A DNA stretch of 64,000 nt from NCBI RefSeq assembly GCF_022788655.1, contig NZ_CP084951.1, positions 1,116,001-1,180,000 on the forward strand. Direction: 5' to 3'. A program made the translations under genes and the position numbers. Source of the DNA: Sulfitobacter indolifex. Lineage in GTDB: Bacteria; Pseudomonadota; Alphaproteobacteria; Rhodobacterales; Rhodobacteraceae. The notes under the pieces are model-generated. The model saw nothing but the letters and a program-made list of their open reading frames with translations. It was not told the origin of the DNA and made no database searches. This document shows, one piece after another, positions 56,178 to 64,000 of this stretch (positions are counted from its first letter, which is position 1; each line of letters starts with the position of its first letter).

Positions 56178-57185
56178 TCAGCCGCCCGTATGGCTCATGT
56201 GGCGCGGCATTTGACCGTCGACGCGCTGGCGGGAGTAGTCGAAATCATGCCCCTTGGGCTTGCGGTCAATCGCCGCGCGGATCGCCTCTTGCAGTGGGAC
56301 ATCCGTATCGGGGTGGTCGCGCAGCGGTGCGCGCAGATCGGCCACATCTTCTTGCCCCAGACACATGAAAATCTCACCCGTGCAAGTGACCCGTACGCGG
56401 TTGCAGCTTTCGCAGAAATTATGGCTTAGCGGGGTGATGAAACCGATCTTCTGACCGGTCTCTTCCAGCCGCACATAGCGGGCGGGGCCACCGGTACGCT
56501 CGGTCAGATCGGTAACGGTGTAATGCTCCGCATAGCGCGCGCGCACATCCTTGAGCGACCAGAACTGGCCGAAGCGGTCCTCGTTGCCCAGATCGCCCAT
56601 CGGCATGACTTCGATCCAAGTCAGATCAATCCCACGCTCGGCGCACCATTCGGTGATGCGCGGCAGCTCAGGCTCATTGAAACCCTTAAGCGCCACGGCG
56701 TTGATCTTGATCTTGAGACCCGCGCGTTGTGCCGCATCAATCCCGCGCAGCACCTGCGGGAGGCGGCCCCAGCGGGTGATATCCGCGAATTTCTGCTCGT
56801 CCAGCGTGTCGAGCGAGACATTCACCCGGCGCACACCAGCGGCGTAAAGGTCATCAGCAAAGCGTTCCAGCTGGCTGCCATTGGTGGTCAACGTCAGTTC
56901 TTTCAGCGCGCCACTGTCGAGGTGCCGTTTCATCCCCTCAAAGAAGGTCATGATCCCCCGGCGCACCAAAGGCTCTCCACCCGTGATGCGCAGTTTTTCA
57001 ACGCCCAAGTTGACGAAGTTGCTGCACAGCCGGTCCAGTTCTTCCAGCGTCAGCAATTCCTTTTTAGGCAAAAAGGTCATGTTTTCCGACATGCAGTATA
57101 CGCAGCGAAAATCGCAGCGGTCGGTGACGGAGACGCGCAGATAGGTGATCGCGCGCATGAATGGGTCAATAAGGGGTGCTGTCAT
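56178..57185 (-). CDS. moaA: GTP 3',8-cyclase MoaA (molybdenum cofactor synthesis)
   Basis: Radical SAM enzyme that, with MoaC, turns GTP into cyclic pyranopterin phosphate. The 335 residues have the SAM cluster motif [15 protein letters not shown] near residue 20, GGEPLVRRG near residue 70, and the C-terminal cluster [20 protein letters not shown] near residue 258. The last residues are the double Gly needed by MoaA (HTGG). Other moa genes are not in the window. Its downstream neighbour waaA is only five bases away, an unrelated but close pairing. Confidence 0.96.
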   Translation of the reverse strand: MTAPLIDPFMRAITYLRVSVTDRCDFRCVYCMSENMTFLPKKELLTLEELDRLCSNFVNLGVEKLRITGGEPLVRRGIMTFFEGMKRHLDSGALKELTLTTNGSQLERFADDLYAAGVRRVNVSLDTLDEQKFADITRWGRLPQVLRGIDAAQRAGLKIKINAVALKGFNEPELPRITEWCAERGIDLTWIEVMPMGDLGNEDRFGQFWSLKDVRARYAEHYTVTDLTERTGGPARYVRLEETGQKIGFITPLSHNFCESCNRVRVTCTGEIFMCLGQEDVADLRAPLRDHPDTDVPLQEAIRAAIDRKPKGHDFDYSRQRVDGQMPRHMSHTGG

Positions 57186-57270
57186 GTGTCATAGGTAATG
57201 CTCCGCCCAGTGCGGGGCAAGCGGCATTTGGGCGATTGATAAGGGCGCAGGGCAGAGATAGTCTTGCAGC

Positions 57271-57792
57271 ATGACACGTATTATTCTCCCGCTATTCATC
57301 GTAGCCGCCACCGCGGGCTGCAGCAATCTGCCTGAACGGTTTGGGATGGAAACCGCCCAATCAGAGCAGGCACCCGCAGCCGCCGCATCAGCGGAGGCAT
57401 CGGTAGACGCCCAAGCAGAGGTCGCGGCCCCTGCGCCTGCCGCCTCTCCGATCGCGACCTCAGGCGCCAGTGCCGAGGCGCTGGATACGACAACCGCCGC
57501 AGAACGCGAAGCGGCCACCCGCGCCCCAGCCAGTGCAGGCGCTACATTGGGAACGACTGTGGCCAGTCTCGGCAGCGCGACAGAGCCCGGGTTGTGGTTG
57601 AAAACACCCCTCGTGAGATCCGAGCAGCCCGGCCGGGTGACCAACCCCACCACAGGCAAATCAGCCTCGGTGACGTTGATCCCACTGGACGGGCCTGCAA
57701 CTGCGGGCAGCCGCATGTCGCTGCCCGCATTGCGGTTGATCGGTGCGTCTTTGACTGATCTCACCACGGTTGAAGTGTCAGCCGAAAGTTAA
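57271..57792 (+). CDS. Small lipoprotein of unknown function, Ala-rich
   Basis: A 173-residue protein with a lipoprotein signal (residues 1-17, lipobox ATAGC), then a low-complexity Ala/Pro/Glu region (about 30-100), and a conserved-looking C-terminal part (GLWLKTPLVRSEQPGRVTNP, LPALRLIGASLTDLTTVEVS). Proteins of this type in related bacteria are sometimes labelled D-galactarate dehydratase; nothing in the sequence supports that. It is divergent from moaA and its end lies 14 bases from the convergent alkD-like gene. Confidence 0.75.
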   Translation: MTRIILPLFIVAATAGCSNLPERFGMETAQSEQAPAAAASAEASVDAQAEVAAPAPAASPIATSGASAEALDTTTAAEREAATRAPASAGATLGTTVASLGSATEPGLWLKTPLVRSEQPGRVTNPTTGKSASVTLIPLDGPATAGSRMSLPALRLIGASLTDLTTVEVSAES

Positions 57793-57806
57793 ACGCGTTT
57801 GAGGTC

Positions 57807-58505
57807 TTAGCCTGCGCCGTCTGACTTTTTCAGCAGGCGCAGGGCTTCTTTTACCGCCACAGGTTTCATCGCCTCTCCATGGGCTGCGATAAAGGTGCGC
57901 GTGCGGTCGGGGTCATGTTTGGACAGGTCACGCAGCCACGCGCCGATTGCCTTTTGGATGAACTGCCGGTGATCCGGCACCATCGTCGCCGCCCAACCAA
58001 GAATGCGGTCGCGGGCTTCGAGTTCCTCGGGCCTGGGATTGTTCTGCTTGGTCCATGGCAGGGTCGAAACCAGCACCGCGCGCCGCGTCCAAAGGTGATC
58101 AGAGGCAACCCATTCTTCCAGTTCATCCAAACGTGTCGGATCGGCCATTAAGCGTTTCTGCGCCGCCATACTGGCATGATCGGCAATCGCCCAACTGTCG
58201 AAATCCGCGGTCCAACTGGCAATCAGCGCCCACGCGGCTTGATCGTCGGGCCGTAGCCGCGCTTGGGTCAGCAATTTGGCAGCAGCGACGCGCGCTTCGA
58301 AGATGTCCGACTGCCACAACCCGTCGGCCAGAGCGACGCGCCCCTCAACGTCGAGCGCCTCGCGCCAAGCCTGTGCAAGCTCCGCGATCTGCGGGTTGGT
58401 CAGGCCAAGATAGCGGCGGTCAGCTTTGTGATAGGCGCGCATCTCTTCTGCACGGGCCGGGTTAGCCAGTGCTTCAAGCTCTTCAAGTGCGGTTTCCAAG
58501 TTCAT
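57807..58505 (-). CDS. DNA alkylation repair protein (AlkD-like HEAT-repeat)
   Basis: A 232-residue all-helical protein of the AlkD/DNA alkylation repair family, which excises bulky or cationic alkylated bases without base flipping. Recognisable segments are RRYLGLTNPQIAELAQAW near residue 30, SDIFEARVAAAKLL near residue 65, FDSWAIADHAS near residue 105, WVASDHLWTRRAVLVS near residue 130 and FIQKAIGAWLRDLSK near residue 180. Its ATG overlaps the glmS stop (ATGA), so it is translated as the last gene of glmU-glmS-alkD. That coupling of a repair enzyme to cell-wall precursor genes is unexplained. Confidence 0.85.
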   Translation of the reverse strand: MNLETALEELEALANPARAEEMRAYHKADRRYLGLTNPQIAELAQAWREALDVEGRVALADGLWQSDIFEARVAAAKLLTQARLRPDDQAAWALIASWTADFDSWAIADHASMAAQKRLMADPTRLDELEEWVASDHLWTRRAVLVSTLPWTKQNNPRPEELEARDRILGWAATMVPDHRQFIQKAIGAWLRDLSKHDPDRTRTFIAAHGEAMKPVAVKEALRLLKKSDGAG

Positions 58506-60322
58506 TCTACTGTCACCGATTTTGCCAGATTGCGCGGCTGATCTACATCGGTGCCTTTGGCAACGGCGGTGTGATAGGCCAGCAACTGGGCGGGAATGGC
58601 ATAGAGGATCGGCGCCAGCGCATCAGGCACCGGTGGCATTTCGATGCTGAACCAAACGCCATCATTGGCTTCGGCCTGACCTTTGGAATCCGAGATCAGG
58701 ATCACCTTGCCTTTGCGCGCCATGACTTCTTGCATGTTGCTTACAGTTTTGTCGAAAAGCGCATCGCGCGGGGCCATGACCACCACAGGCACATGTTCAT
58801 CGACCAATGCGATGGGGCCGTGCTTCAGTTCCCCTGATGCATAAGCTTCGGCGTGTATATAGCTGATTTCTTTAAGTTTAAGTGCGCCTTCGAGAGCGAG
58901 CGGATACATCTGCCCCCGACCCAAGAACAATACGTCGCGGGCATGAGACAGCTTGAGCGCGGCCTCTTGCATTGTGTCGTTCTGTTCCAGCGCGGTGCTG
59001 ATGATCGCGGGCAAGCCCCGCAGGCTTGAGATATGATCTGCGAAGGCTTCAGCCGTGATCGTCTCACGGTCACGCGCGGCCTTGAGGACGAGGGCGAAAA
59101 GCACAACCAATTGGCAGGTGAAGGCCTTGGTCGAGGCTACGCCGACTTCGACACCAGCATGGATCGGCAGGGCCAGATCGCTTTCGCGGGCGATCGAGCT
59201 TTCGGGCACGTTAACGACCGATAGGATCCGCGCCGCTTTGCCCTCGCAATAGCGCAAGGCGGCCAGGGTATCGGCGGTTTCGCCTGACTGGCTCACAAAC
59301 ACCGCCAGCGTGCGCGGCGAGATAGGCGGTTCGCGGTAGCGGAATTCAGAGGCCACATCCACTTCAACCGGGAGGCGGGCGATTTGTTCAAACCAGTATT
59401 TGGCGGTAAGGCAGGCATAGGAAGCGGTGCCGCAAGCCACCATGACGATCCGGTCAAACTGCGTAAAATCAATATCCTGCGTGCTGATATTGATCTGGCC
59501 TTCGGGCGTCAGATAGTGGCCGATAGCCGCACCAATCACGCCGGGTTGCTCGGCGATTTCCTTCGACATGAAGTGTTTGTGCCCGGCTTTGTCGATGCGG
59601 GTGCTGTCGATCTGCACAGTCTTGATCGCGCGGTTGGCCAGCGCGCCGTTCCGATCAGTGATCTCGACCGAGGTGCGGGTGATCACAGCGCAATCGCCTT
59701 CTTCGAGATAGGCGATGCGGTTGGTCAGCGGGGCCAGCGCGATGGCGTCGCTGCCGACATACATTTCGCCCTCACCATAGCCGATGGCCAAGGGCGAGCC
59801 TTTGCGCGCGGCGATGAGAAGGTCTTCGTGCCCATCGAAAAGGAAAGCCAACGCAAAAGCGCCCTCAAGCCGCGCGAGGGTTTGCTTGGCCGCCTCAATA
59901 GGGGCTGCGCCCTGGGCCATGTGGTGCTGGGTTAGTAGGGCAACAGTTTCGGTATCGGTCTCTGTGACAGACTGCACGCCATGCTCGGCCAATTCCACCC
60001 GCAGTTCGCGGAAGTTTTCGATGATCCCGTTGTGTACCACGGCGACTGGCCCGGCTTGATGCGGGTGCGCATTGTTCACGCTAGGCGCGCCATGGGTGGC
60101 CCAACGGGTGTGGCCGATGCCGGACTTGCCCGCCAGGGGGTCATGTACCAGCGCATCAGAAAGGTTCACCAGCTTGCCCAAGGCCCGACGACGGTCGAGT
60201 TTGCCTTCGTTTAAGGTGGCGATACCGGCGCTGTCATAGCCGCGGTATTCAAGACGTTTGAGCGATTCAACGAGGATCGGCGCAACTTCGTGGTTGCCGA
60301 GCACCCCTACAATTCCACACAT
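58502..60322 (-). CDS. glmS: Glutamine--fructose-6-phosphate aminotransferase
   Basis: Makes glucosamine-6-phosphate, the entry into UDP-GlcNAc. The 606 residues have the N-terminal amidotransferase domain starting MCGIVGVLGN with the Cys2 nucleophile and RLEYRGYDSAGIA, then two SIS isomerase domains (VACGTASYACLTAKYWFEQ near residue 297; FLGRGQMYPLALEGALKLKE near residue 470) and the C-terminal NLAKSVTVE. Only two bases separate it from glmU, leaving no room for a glmS ribozyme. It feeds directly into GlmU's product and the mur genes of this window. Confidence 0.97.
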   Translation of the reverse strand: MCGIVGVLGNHEVAPILVESLKRLEYRGYDSAGIATLNEGKLDRRRALGKLVNLSDALVHDPLAGKSGIGHTRWATHGAPSVNNAHPHQAGPVAVVHNGIIENFRELRVELAEHGVQSVTETDTETVALLTQHHMAQGAAPIEAAKQTLARLEGAFALAFLFDGHEDLLIAARKGSPLAIGYGEGEMYVGSDAIALAPLTNRIAYLEEGDCAVITRTSVEITDRNGALANRAIKTVQIDSTRIDKAGHKHFMSKEIAEQPGVIGAAIGHYLTPEGQINISTQDIDFTQFDRIVMVACGTASYACLTAKYWFEQIARLPVEVDVASEFRYREPPISPRTLAVFVSQSGETADTLAALRYCEGKAARILSVVNVPESSIARESDLALPIHAGVEVGVASTKAFTCQLVVLFALVLKAARDRETITAEAFADHISSLRGLPAIISTALEQNDTMQEAALKLSHARDVLFLGRGQMYPLALEGALKLKEISYIHAEAYASGELKHGPIALVDEHVPVVVMAPRDALFDKTVSNMQEVMARKGKVILISDSKGQAEANDGVWFSIEMPPVPDALAPILYAIPAQLLAYHTAVAKGTDVDQPRNLAKSVTVE

Positions 60323-60324
60323 TT

Positions 60325-61677
60325 TTAGCTGCCCCTCTGCATTTTTGCCTTTTTGGCCTTTAGAATTTCGAACATTTTGCGCGCCATGCCGGGTTTTTCG
60401 ACCTGTGGCGCGCGTGACAGAGCCAGTGCTTCCGGCTCTACGTCGGACGTGATGACCGAGCCCGAGCCCGTCATTGCACCGTCCCCGATGGTGACCGGCG
60501 CAACCAGCATGGTGTTGGAGCCGATGAAGGCTCCGGCGCCGATGGTTGTATGGTGTTTCATCACACCGTCATAGTTACAGGTGATCGTTCCCGCGCCGAT
60601 GTTGCTGCGCGCGCCTATGGTCGCATCGCCGATGTAGCTCAGATGGTTGACCTTGGCCCCTTCGGCGATCTGCGCGTTTTTCACCTCGACGAAATTTCCG
60701 ATCCGCACATCTTCGGCCAGTTCGGCCCCGGGCCGCAGGCGGGCATAAGGCCCGACAACGCCGCCGCGCGAGACATGGCAGCCTTCGAGATGCGAAAAGG
60801 CGCGGATCGTGGTGCCGGATTCGACAGTGACATTCGGGCCGAACACGACGTTCGGCTCCACCACCGTATCGCGGCCGATATAGGTGTCGCGAGCGAGGAA
60901 GACTGTTTCGGGCGCAATAAGGGTCACGCCGTCTTCCATCAGCAGCGCGCGGGCGCGGGATTGGAACGCCGCCTCGGCACGGGCAAGATCGGCACGGGAG
61001 TTCACGCCCATGGTCTCGGCCTCAGCGCAGGTCACCACCGTGGCGCTGCGGCCTTCGGCACGGGCAAGGCTGATGATGTCCGTCAGATAGTATTCTTCTG
61101 AGGCGTTTTCGTTGCCGACCTTGTCGATCAGATCGAACAGCAGGTCTGACTTGCAAGCCACCACGCCGGAGTTGCACAGGGTGATAGCGCGTTCCTCGGG
61201 GGAGGCGTCTTTGAACTCGACGATACGCTCCAGCGCGTCGCCCTGCATCACCAATCGGCCATAGCGAGCGGGATCAGCGGCCTCGAAGCCCAGAACGACC
61301 ACATCATGGGTGGCCAGCGCTTCTTGCATCTTTTCCAGCGTCTCGGGCTGCACGAAAGGCGTGTCGCCATAAAGCACCAACGCCATGCCATCAAAACCTT
61401 CCAGCGCCGGGCGGGCCTGTGCCACAGCATGGGCCGTGCCCAGTTGTTCGGTCTGTTCGACCACCTGCGCATCCTCATCAAAGAGGGTGGCCGCAGCACG
61501 CACTTGATCCGCCCCGTGGCCCGCGACGACAACCGTATGGCGCGGCGCCAACATGGCACCAGCGGCCATGGCATGTTCCAGCATCGGGGCAGAGGCGACC
61601 CGGTGCAGAACCTTTGGCAGGTCCGAGTTCATCCGTGTCCCCTTGCCTGCGGCGAGGATGATCAGTGCAGTATCCAT
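60325..61677 (-). CDS. glmU: Bifunctional GlcNAc-1-P uridyltransferase / GlcN-1-P acetyltransferase
   Basis: Makes UDP-GlcNAc from glucosamine-1-phosphate. The 450 residues have the N-terminal uridyltransferase domain (LAAGKGTRMNSDLPKVLH near residue 7; EQLGTAHAVAQARP near residue 77) and the C-terminal left-handed beta-helix with hexapeptide repeats (GVVGPYARLRPGAEL, GARSNIGAGTITCNYDGVMK near residue 365). It begins the glmU-glmS-alkD transcript and is divergent from the phosphatase gene, sharing 138 bases upstream. Confidence 0.97.
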   Translation of the reverse strand: MDTALIILAAGKGTRMNSDLPKVLHRVASAPMLEHAMAAGAMLAPRHTVVVAGHGADQVRAAATLFDEDAQVVEQTEQLGTAHAVAQARPALEGFDGMALVLYGDTPFVQPETLEKMQEALATHDVVVLGFEAADPARYGRLVMQGDALERIVEFKDASPEERAITLCNSGVVACKSDLLFDLIDKVGNENASEEYYLTDIISLARAEGRSATVVTCAEAETMGVNSRADLARAEAAFQSRARALLMEDGVTLIAPETVFLARDTYIGRDTVVEPNVVFGPNVTVESGTTIRAFSHLEGCHVSRGGVVGPYARLRPGAELAEDVRIGNFVEVKNAQIAEGAKVNHLSYIGDATIGARSNIGAGTITCNYDGVMKHHTTIGAGAFIGSNTMLVAPVTIGDGAMTGSGSVITSDVEPEALALSRAPQVEKPGMARKMFEILKAKKAKMQRGS

Positions 61678-61788
61678 GTAAATCTCTTTGTCCTTCAGCT
61701 TGCATTCTCTTTACGCGCTTCGCACAAAGGCGCAAGTCCACCACCCATCAAACTAGATTGCGGTCTGCAACACAGTGACAATTAAAGA

Positions 61789-61802
61789 GGCGGGGTTCCG
61801 CC
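61789..61802 (+). promoter_or_regulatory. Short hairpin next to the gph ribosome-binding site
   Basis: GGCGG and CCGCC flank GGTT just before AGGAG (61805-61809). It could tune translation of the phosphatase gene, but the stem is short. Confidence 0.3.
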
Positions 61803-61815
61803 CTAGGAGTATCCG

Positions 61816-62490
61816 ATGAAGACAGTCGTTTTCGACCTCGACGGCACTTTGGCCGATACCTCGGGCGATCTGATCGCCGCTGCCAATGCCTGTTTCCGCG
61901 ACATGGGCGAGGGGGATGTGCTGGTCCATGCCGAAGATGCAGGGACCGCGCTGCGCGGCGGGCGCGCGATGCTCACGCTGGGGATGCAAAAACTTGGCCG
62001 CGCCGATGATGCGGCAACAATTGACCGCTACTATCCGATGCTGCTTGAGGCCTATAGTCGCGACATTGACACCCATACAATCATGTATCCCGGCGCGATG
62101 GAGGCCGTCGCCGCGCTAAAGGCGGCAGGCTACCGCGTTGCGATCTGCACCAACAAGCCTGAAGCCTTGGCGGAGCTGCTGCTCACGCGGCTTGGCGTGC
62201 GCGATGCATTTGGTGCGATGCTTGGGGCCGATACGCTGGCGGTGCGCAAACCTGACCCGGAACACCTGTTTGAAACCGCGCGGCGCGCGGGCGGCGACCC
62301 GGCGCAATGTGTGCTGATCGGGGATACCGATACCGACCGGAAGACCGCGCGCGCGGCAGGGGTACCATGTGTGCTGGTCACCTTTGGCCCCGGCGGCACT
62401 GATGTGGCCGCGCTGGAACCAGAGGCGCTTTTGAACGATTTCGCTGATCTGCCGGGGGTGATCGAGCGGCTGATCGGTAAGGCCGCTTAA
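61816..62490 (+). CDS. gph: Phosphoglycolate phosphatase-like HAD hydrolase
   Basis: HAD-family phosphatase of 224 residues, probably acting on 2-phosphoglycolate. Motif I VVFDLDGTLADTSGDL is at residues 4-19 (nucleophile Asp in DLDGT), motif II ICTNKPEALAELLL near residue 111, Lys in RKPDPEHLF near residue 142 and motif IV LIGDTDTDRKTA near residue 167. The cap domain is the helical type. AGGAG precedes the start. It is divergent from glmU. HAD phosphatases overlap in specificity, so the exact substrate is not certain. Confidence 0.85.
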   Translation: MKTVVFDLDGTLADTSGDLIAAANACFRDMGEGDVLVHAEDAGTALRGGRAMLTLGMQKLGRADDAATIDRYYPMLLEAYSRDIDTHTIMYPGAMEAVAALKAAGYRVAICTNKPEALAELLLTRLGVRDAFGAMLGADTLAVRKPDPEHLFETARRAGGDPAQCVLIGDTDTDRKTARAAGVPCVLVTFGPGGTDVAALEPEALLNDFADLPGVIERLIGKAA

Positions 62491-62693
62491 GGGGCATCGA
62501 CATATGCGCAGCTTCACCTAGGCAAAGCTGGTTTTAGCAGGTGCAGGACAAGCAGCGACACCGCATGAACTGGTCCCCAGCGACAGCCGCTGAGGTTGCA
62601 CTGCCGAGGCGTGAAATGCTGTCATCCCAATGGGCTAGGGGTACTATGGCGTAATTGCTGCTCTGCACGCCGTTTGGATAAGAACCGGCGGGG

Positions 62694-62757
62694 GGTGCTG
62701 ACCACGGCATTCCTATTGGACGAACGTGCACGGATCGTCCGGTCAGAGGTCAGCACC
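62694..62757. repeat. Inverted repeat in the gph-PNPOx intergenic region
   Basis: GGTGCTGACC at 62694-62703 is repeated in reverse at 62748-62757, 44 bases apart, with a GTGCAC palindrome between. The surrounding 287 bases (62491-62777) hold no gene that I can support. It may be a structured RNA, a terminator on either strand, or a remnant of an element. Confidence 0.5.
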
Positions 62758-62777
62758 ATCTCCCAAATCAAATAAGG

Positions 62778-63260
62778 TCAGAAGCGGATCGTACCGTGCT
62801 TGCCCATATCAGGCTTGCCGCCAGTCAGTTGCGCCTTGCCGATCTCGTAAAGGAACTTGAACCCACCGTCAGTGGCCCAGACCTCGGCTTCGGTCAGATC
62901 AAAACGCACCAGCTGTACATCTGGGTCTTGCTTACCATCCTCAAACCACGCGCCGGCAATGGCGTTCCAGATTTTGTCCAGTTCGGTGGGGTTGGTCACG
63001 GCAGAGACATGCCCGTCGATCCGCGCCCAAAGAGATTCGTCTTTGCTGGCGATGATATATTCCGCAGCCACGCGGCCCTCTGCAGACTTTGCGAGGTCAG
63101 TTCCCTTGGCTGTGATGAACCATAATACGGCGGCGCGGTCGTCTTCGTCGATGTAGTGTGTCACCGGCACTGCGCGGGCGGTCTTGGTCATCAACATCCC
63201 CGCGCGGGTGTCGTCCAGCCGGTCCCAAAACTCTCTTTTCAGATCATCGCTCATTTGCAT
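62778..63260 (-). CDS. Pyridoxamine 5'-phosphate oxidase-fold protein (general stress type)
   Basis: A 160-residue split-barrel flavin-binding-type protein like general stress protein 26. Recognisable segments are RAGMLMTKTARAVPVTHYID near residue 20, LWFITAKGTDLAKSA near residue 46, EYIIASKDESLWARIDGHVS near residue 67 and WFEDGKQDPDVQLVRFD near residue 105. Such proteins bind FMN or related cofactors and their reactions are mostly unknown. ATG 63254, two codons in, is a possible alternative start. It is divergent from the ivd gene. Confidence 0.85.
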   Translation of the reverse strand: MQMSDDLKREFWDRLDDTRAGMLMTKTARAVPVTHYIDEDDRAAVLWFITAKGTDLAKSAEGRVAAEYIIASKDESLWARIDGHVSAVTNPTELDKIWNAIAGAWFEDGKQDPDVQLVRFDLTEAEVWATDGGFKFLYEIGKAQLTGGKPDMGKHGTIRF

Positions 63261-63364
63261 CTCGCTTTATTGTATCGTTCTGTCAGTCACAGAGCCAACC
63301 CGCCGCCACGCGGGGCGGTTCCACGTCGCGCCGCTTGACGCACCGCAGGTGGGGCGGTAGGTAA

Positions 63365-63378
63365 TGAACAAGCGTTCA
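63365..63378. promoter_or_regulatory. TetR-type palindrome upstream of ivd
   Basis: TGAAC-AAGC-GTTCA is a 14-base inverted repeat 20 bases before the ivd start. Its form is like operators of TetR-family regulators that control acyl-CoA or leucine catabolism in proteobacteria. The regulator itself is not in the window. Confidence 0.4.
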
Positions 63379-63398
63379 ATAAATCGGGGGGAGAAGCC

Positions 63399-64000
63399 GT
63401 GTTCAACGCAAGTATGCAGTTTGATCTGGGAGAAGACGTCGCGGCCATGCGTGAGATGGTGCACCGCTGGGCGCAGGAGCGCGTCAAGCCGATGGCGGCG
63501 GAAATCGACACGAAGAACGAATTCCCGCCAGAGCTTTGGACTGAGATGGGAGAACTGGGCCTTTTGGGCATGACCGTCGAGGAAGAGTTCGGCGGCTCTG
63601 GCCTTGGCTATGTTGCCCATACGGTGGCGGTGGAAGAGATCGCCCGGGCGTCTGCTTCGGTCTCGCTCTCTTACGGCGCGCATTCCAACCTTTGTGTGAA
63701 CCAGATCAAGCTGAATGGCACGGCTGAGCAGAAAGCACAGTATCTGCCGAAACTCTGCTCCGGTGAGCATGTCGGCGCGCTGGCCATGTCCGAAGTGGGC
63801 GCGGGCAGTGACGTGGTCAGCATGAAGCTGAATGCTGAAAAGCGGAACGATCACTTCCGCCTGAACGGCAACAAATACTGGATCACCAACGGGCCGGACG
63901 CCGAAACACTGGTGGTCTATGCCAAGACCGACCCCGAGGCAGGCTCGAAGGGTATCACTGCCTTCTTGATCGAGAAGTCGATGAAGGGCTTCACCACCTC
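63399..64000 (+). CDS. ivd: Isovaleryl-CoA dehydrogenase, 5' part (3' end outside window)
   Basis: FAD acyl-CoA dehydrogenase of leucine breakdown. About 200 N-terminal residues are in the window. Visible are [20 protein letters not shown] near the start, the helical domain with [38 protein letters not shown] typical of this subfamily, [16 protein letters not shown] (the FAD/substrate segment) and [20 protein letters not shown] start at GTG 63399, which has GGGGGGA at 63386-63392; ATG 63414 is an alternative. The frame remains open to the window end. Further leucine-degradation genes are expected downstream. Confidence 0.92.
   Translation, partial: MFNASMQFDLGEDVAAMREMVHRWAQERVKPMAAEIDTKNEFPPELWTEMGELGLLGMTVEEEFGGSGLGYVAHTVAVEEIARASASVSLSYGAHSNLCVNQIKLNGTAEQKAQYLPKLCSGEHVGALAMSEVGAGSDVVSMKLNAEKRNDHFRLNGNKYWITNGPDAETLVVYAKTDPEAGSKGITAFLIEKSMKGFTT

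Noticed and set aside
60323..60324. glmS ribozyme upstream of glmS
   Set aside because: Only two bases separate glmU and glmS, and such ribozymes are found in Gram-positive bacteria.
62534..62731. 65-codon frame on the minus strand in the gph-PNPOx gap
   Set aside because: No ribosome site, odd composition and no match to any known small protein; it is safer to leave the region as gene-free.
1..64000. CRISPR arrays, tRNA or rRNA genes, prophage or integrase genes
   Set aside because: I scanned for regularly spaced repeats, tRNA-like cloverleaf ends with CCA, rRNA core sequences and phage-type proteins and found none.

Overview
The window is a 64 kb stretch of chromosome from an alphaproteobacterium, most likely a marine Rhodobacterales member of the Roseobacter group. 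This rests on gene content and protein style, not on a database search: the division cluster order murG-murC-(three small membrane genes)-murB-ddl-ftsQ-ftsA-ftsZ-lpxC, an FtsZ ending in the alphaproteobacterial tail IPAFLRRQ, aerobic CobS/CobT cobaltochelatase genes beside dnaJ and bolA, pntAB and malate synthase G. Coding density is high, G+C is roughly 60%, and there is no rRNA, tRNA, CRISPR array, prophage or intact insertion sequence. The only mobile-element-related gene is a REP-associated transposase-like gene.

Layout. 1-12.2 kb: cell wall and division cluster (ftsW 3' end, murG, murC, three overlapping small membrane genes, murB, ddl, ftsQ, ftsA, ftsZ, terminator), then lpxC and bamD for the outer membrane. 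12.2-17.9 kb: recN, a ClC chloride channel/antiporter, a DUF427 gene and an M24 aminopeptidase P. 17.9-25.5 kb: cobT, a secreted PRC-barrel protein, cobS, a J-domain protein with bolA divergent from it, a DUF4177 gene, a thioesterase and gatB. 25.5-31.2 kb: an unrecognised 424-residue protein, a small lytic transglycosylase, a membrane protein, pepN and a short membrane protein. 31.2-36.7 kb: malate synthase G, a class I glutamine amidotransferase, the RAYT-like gene, an SDR dehydrogenase and an outer-membrane beta-barrel protein. 37-42.5 kb: pntA-pntB, a run of four hairpins, a DUF3422 gene and a YeeE/YedE sulfur transporter.

42.7-53.8 kb is the main accessory region: a complete peptide-type ABC transporter (binding protein and two permeases on the minus strand, a fused two-domain ATPase on the plus strand) followed by an ArgE-like deacetylase, an FAD oxidoreductase and two similar M20 amidohydrolases. 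I infer a catabolic locus for an N-acylated or N-substituted amino acid or small peptide. 53.8-64 kb: a glycosyltransferase with waaA (LPS core), moaA, a small lipoprotein, the chain glmU-glmS-alkD, a phosphoglycolate phosphatase, a PNPOx-fold protein and the start of isovaleryl-CoA dehydrogenase.

Most of the window is ordinary core genome. The points worth a second look are the RAYT-like protein that appears to lack both the first HUH histidine and the catalytic tyrosine, the three tiny membrane genes buried in the mur cluster, the ABC/M20/oxidoreductase locus, the repeat-bearing PRC-barrel gene between cobS and cobT, the hairpin run after pntB, and a TetR-like palindrome in front of the leucine-degradation gene. 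I see no clear case of a wholly new multi-gene system.
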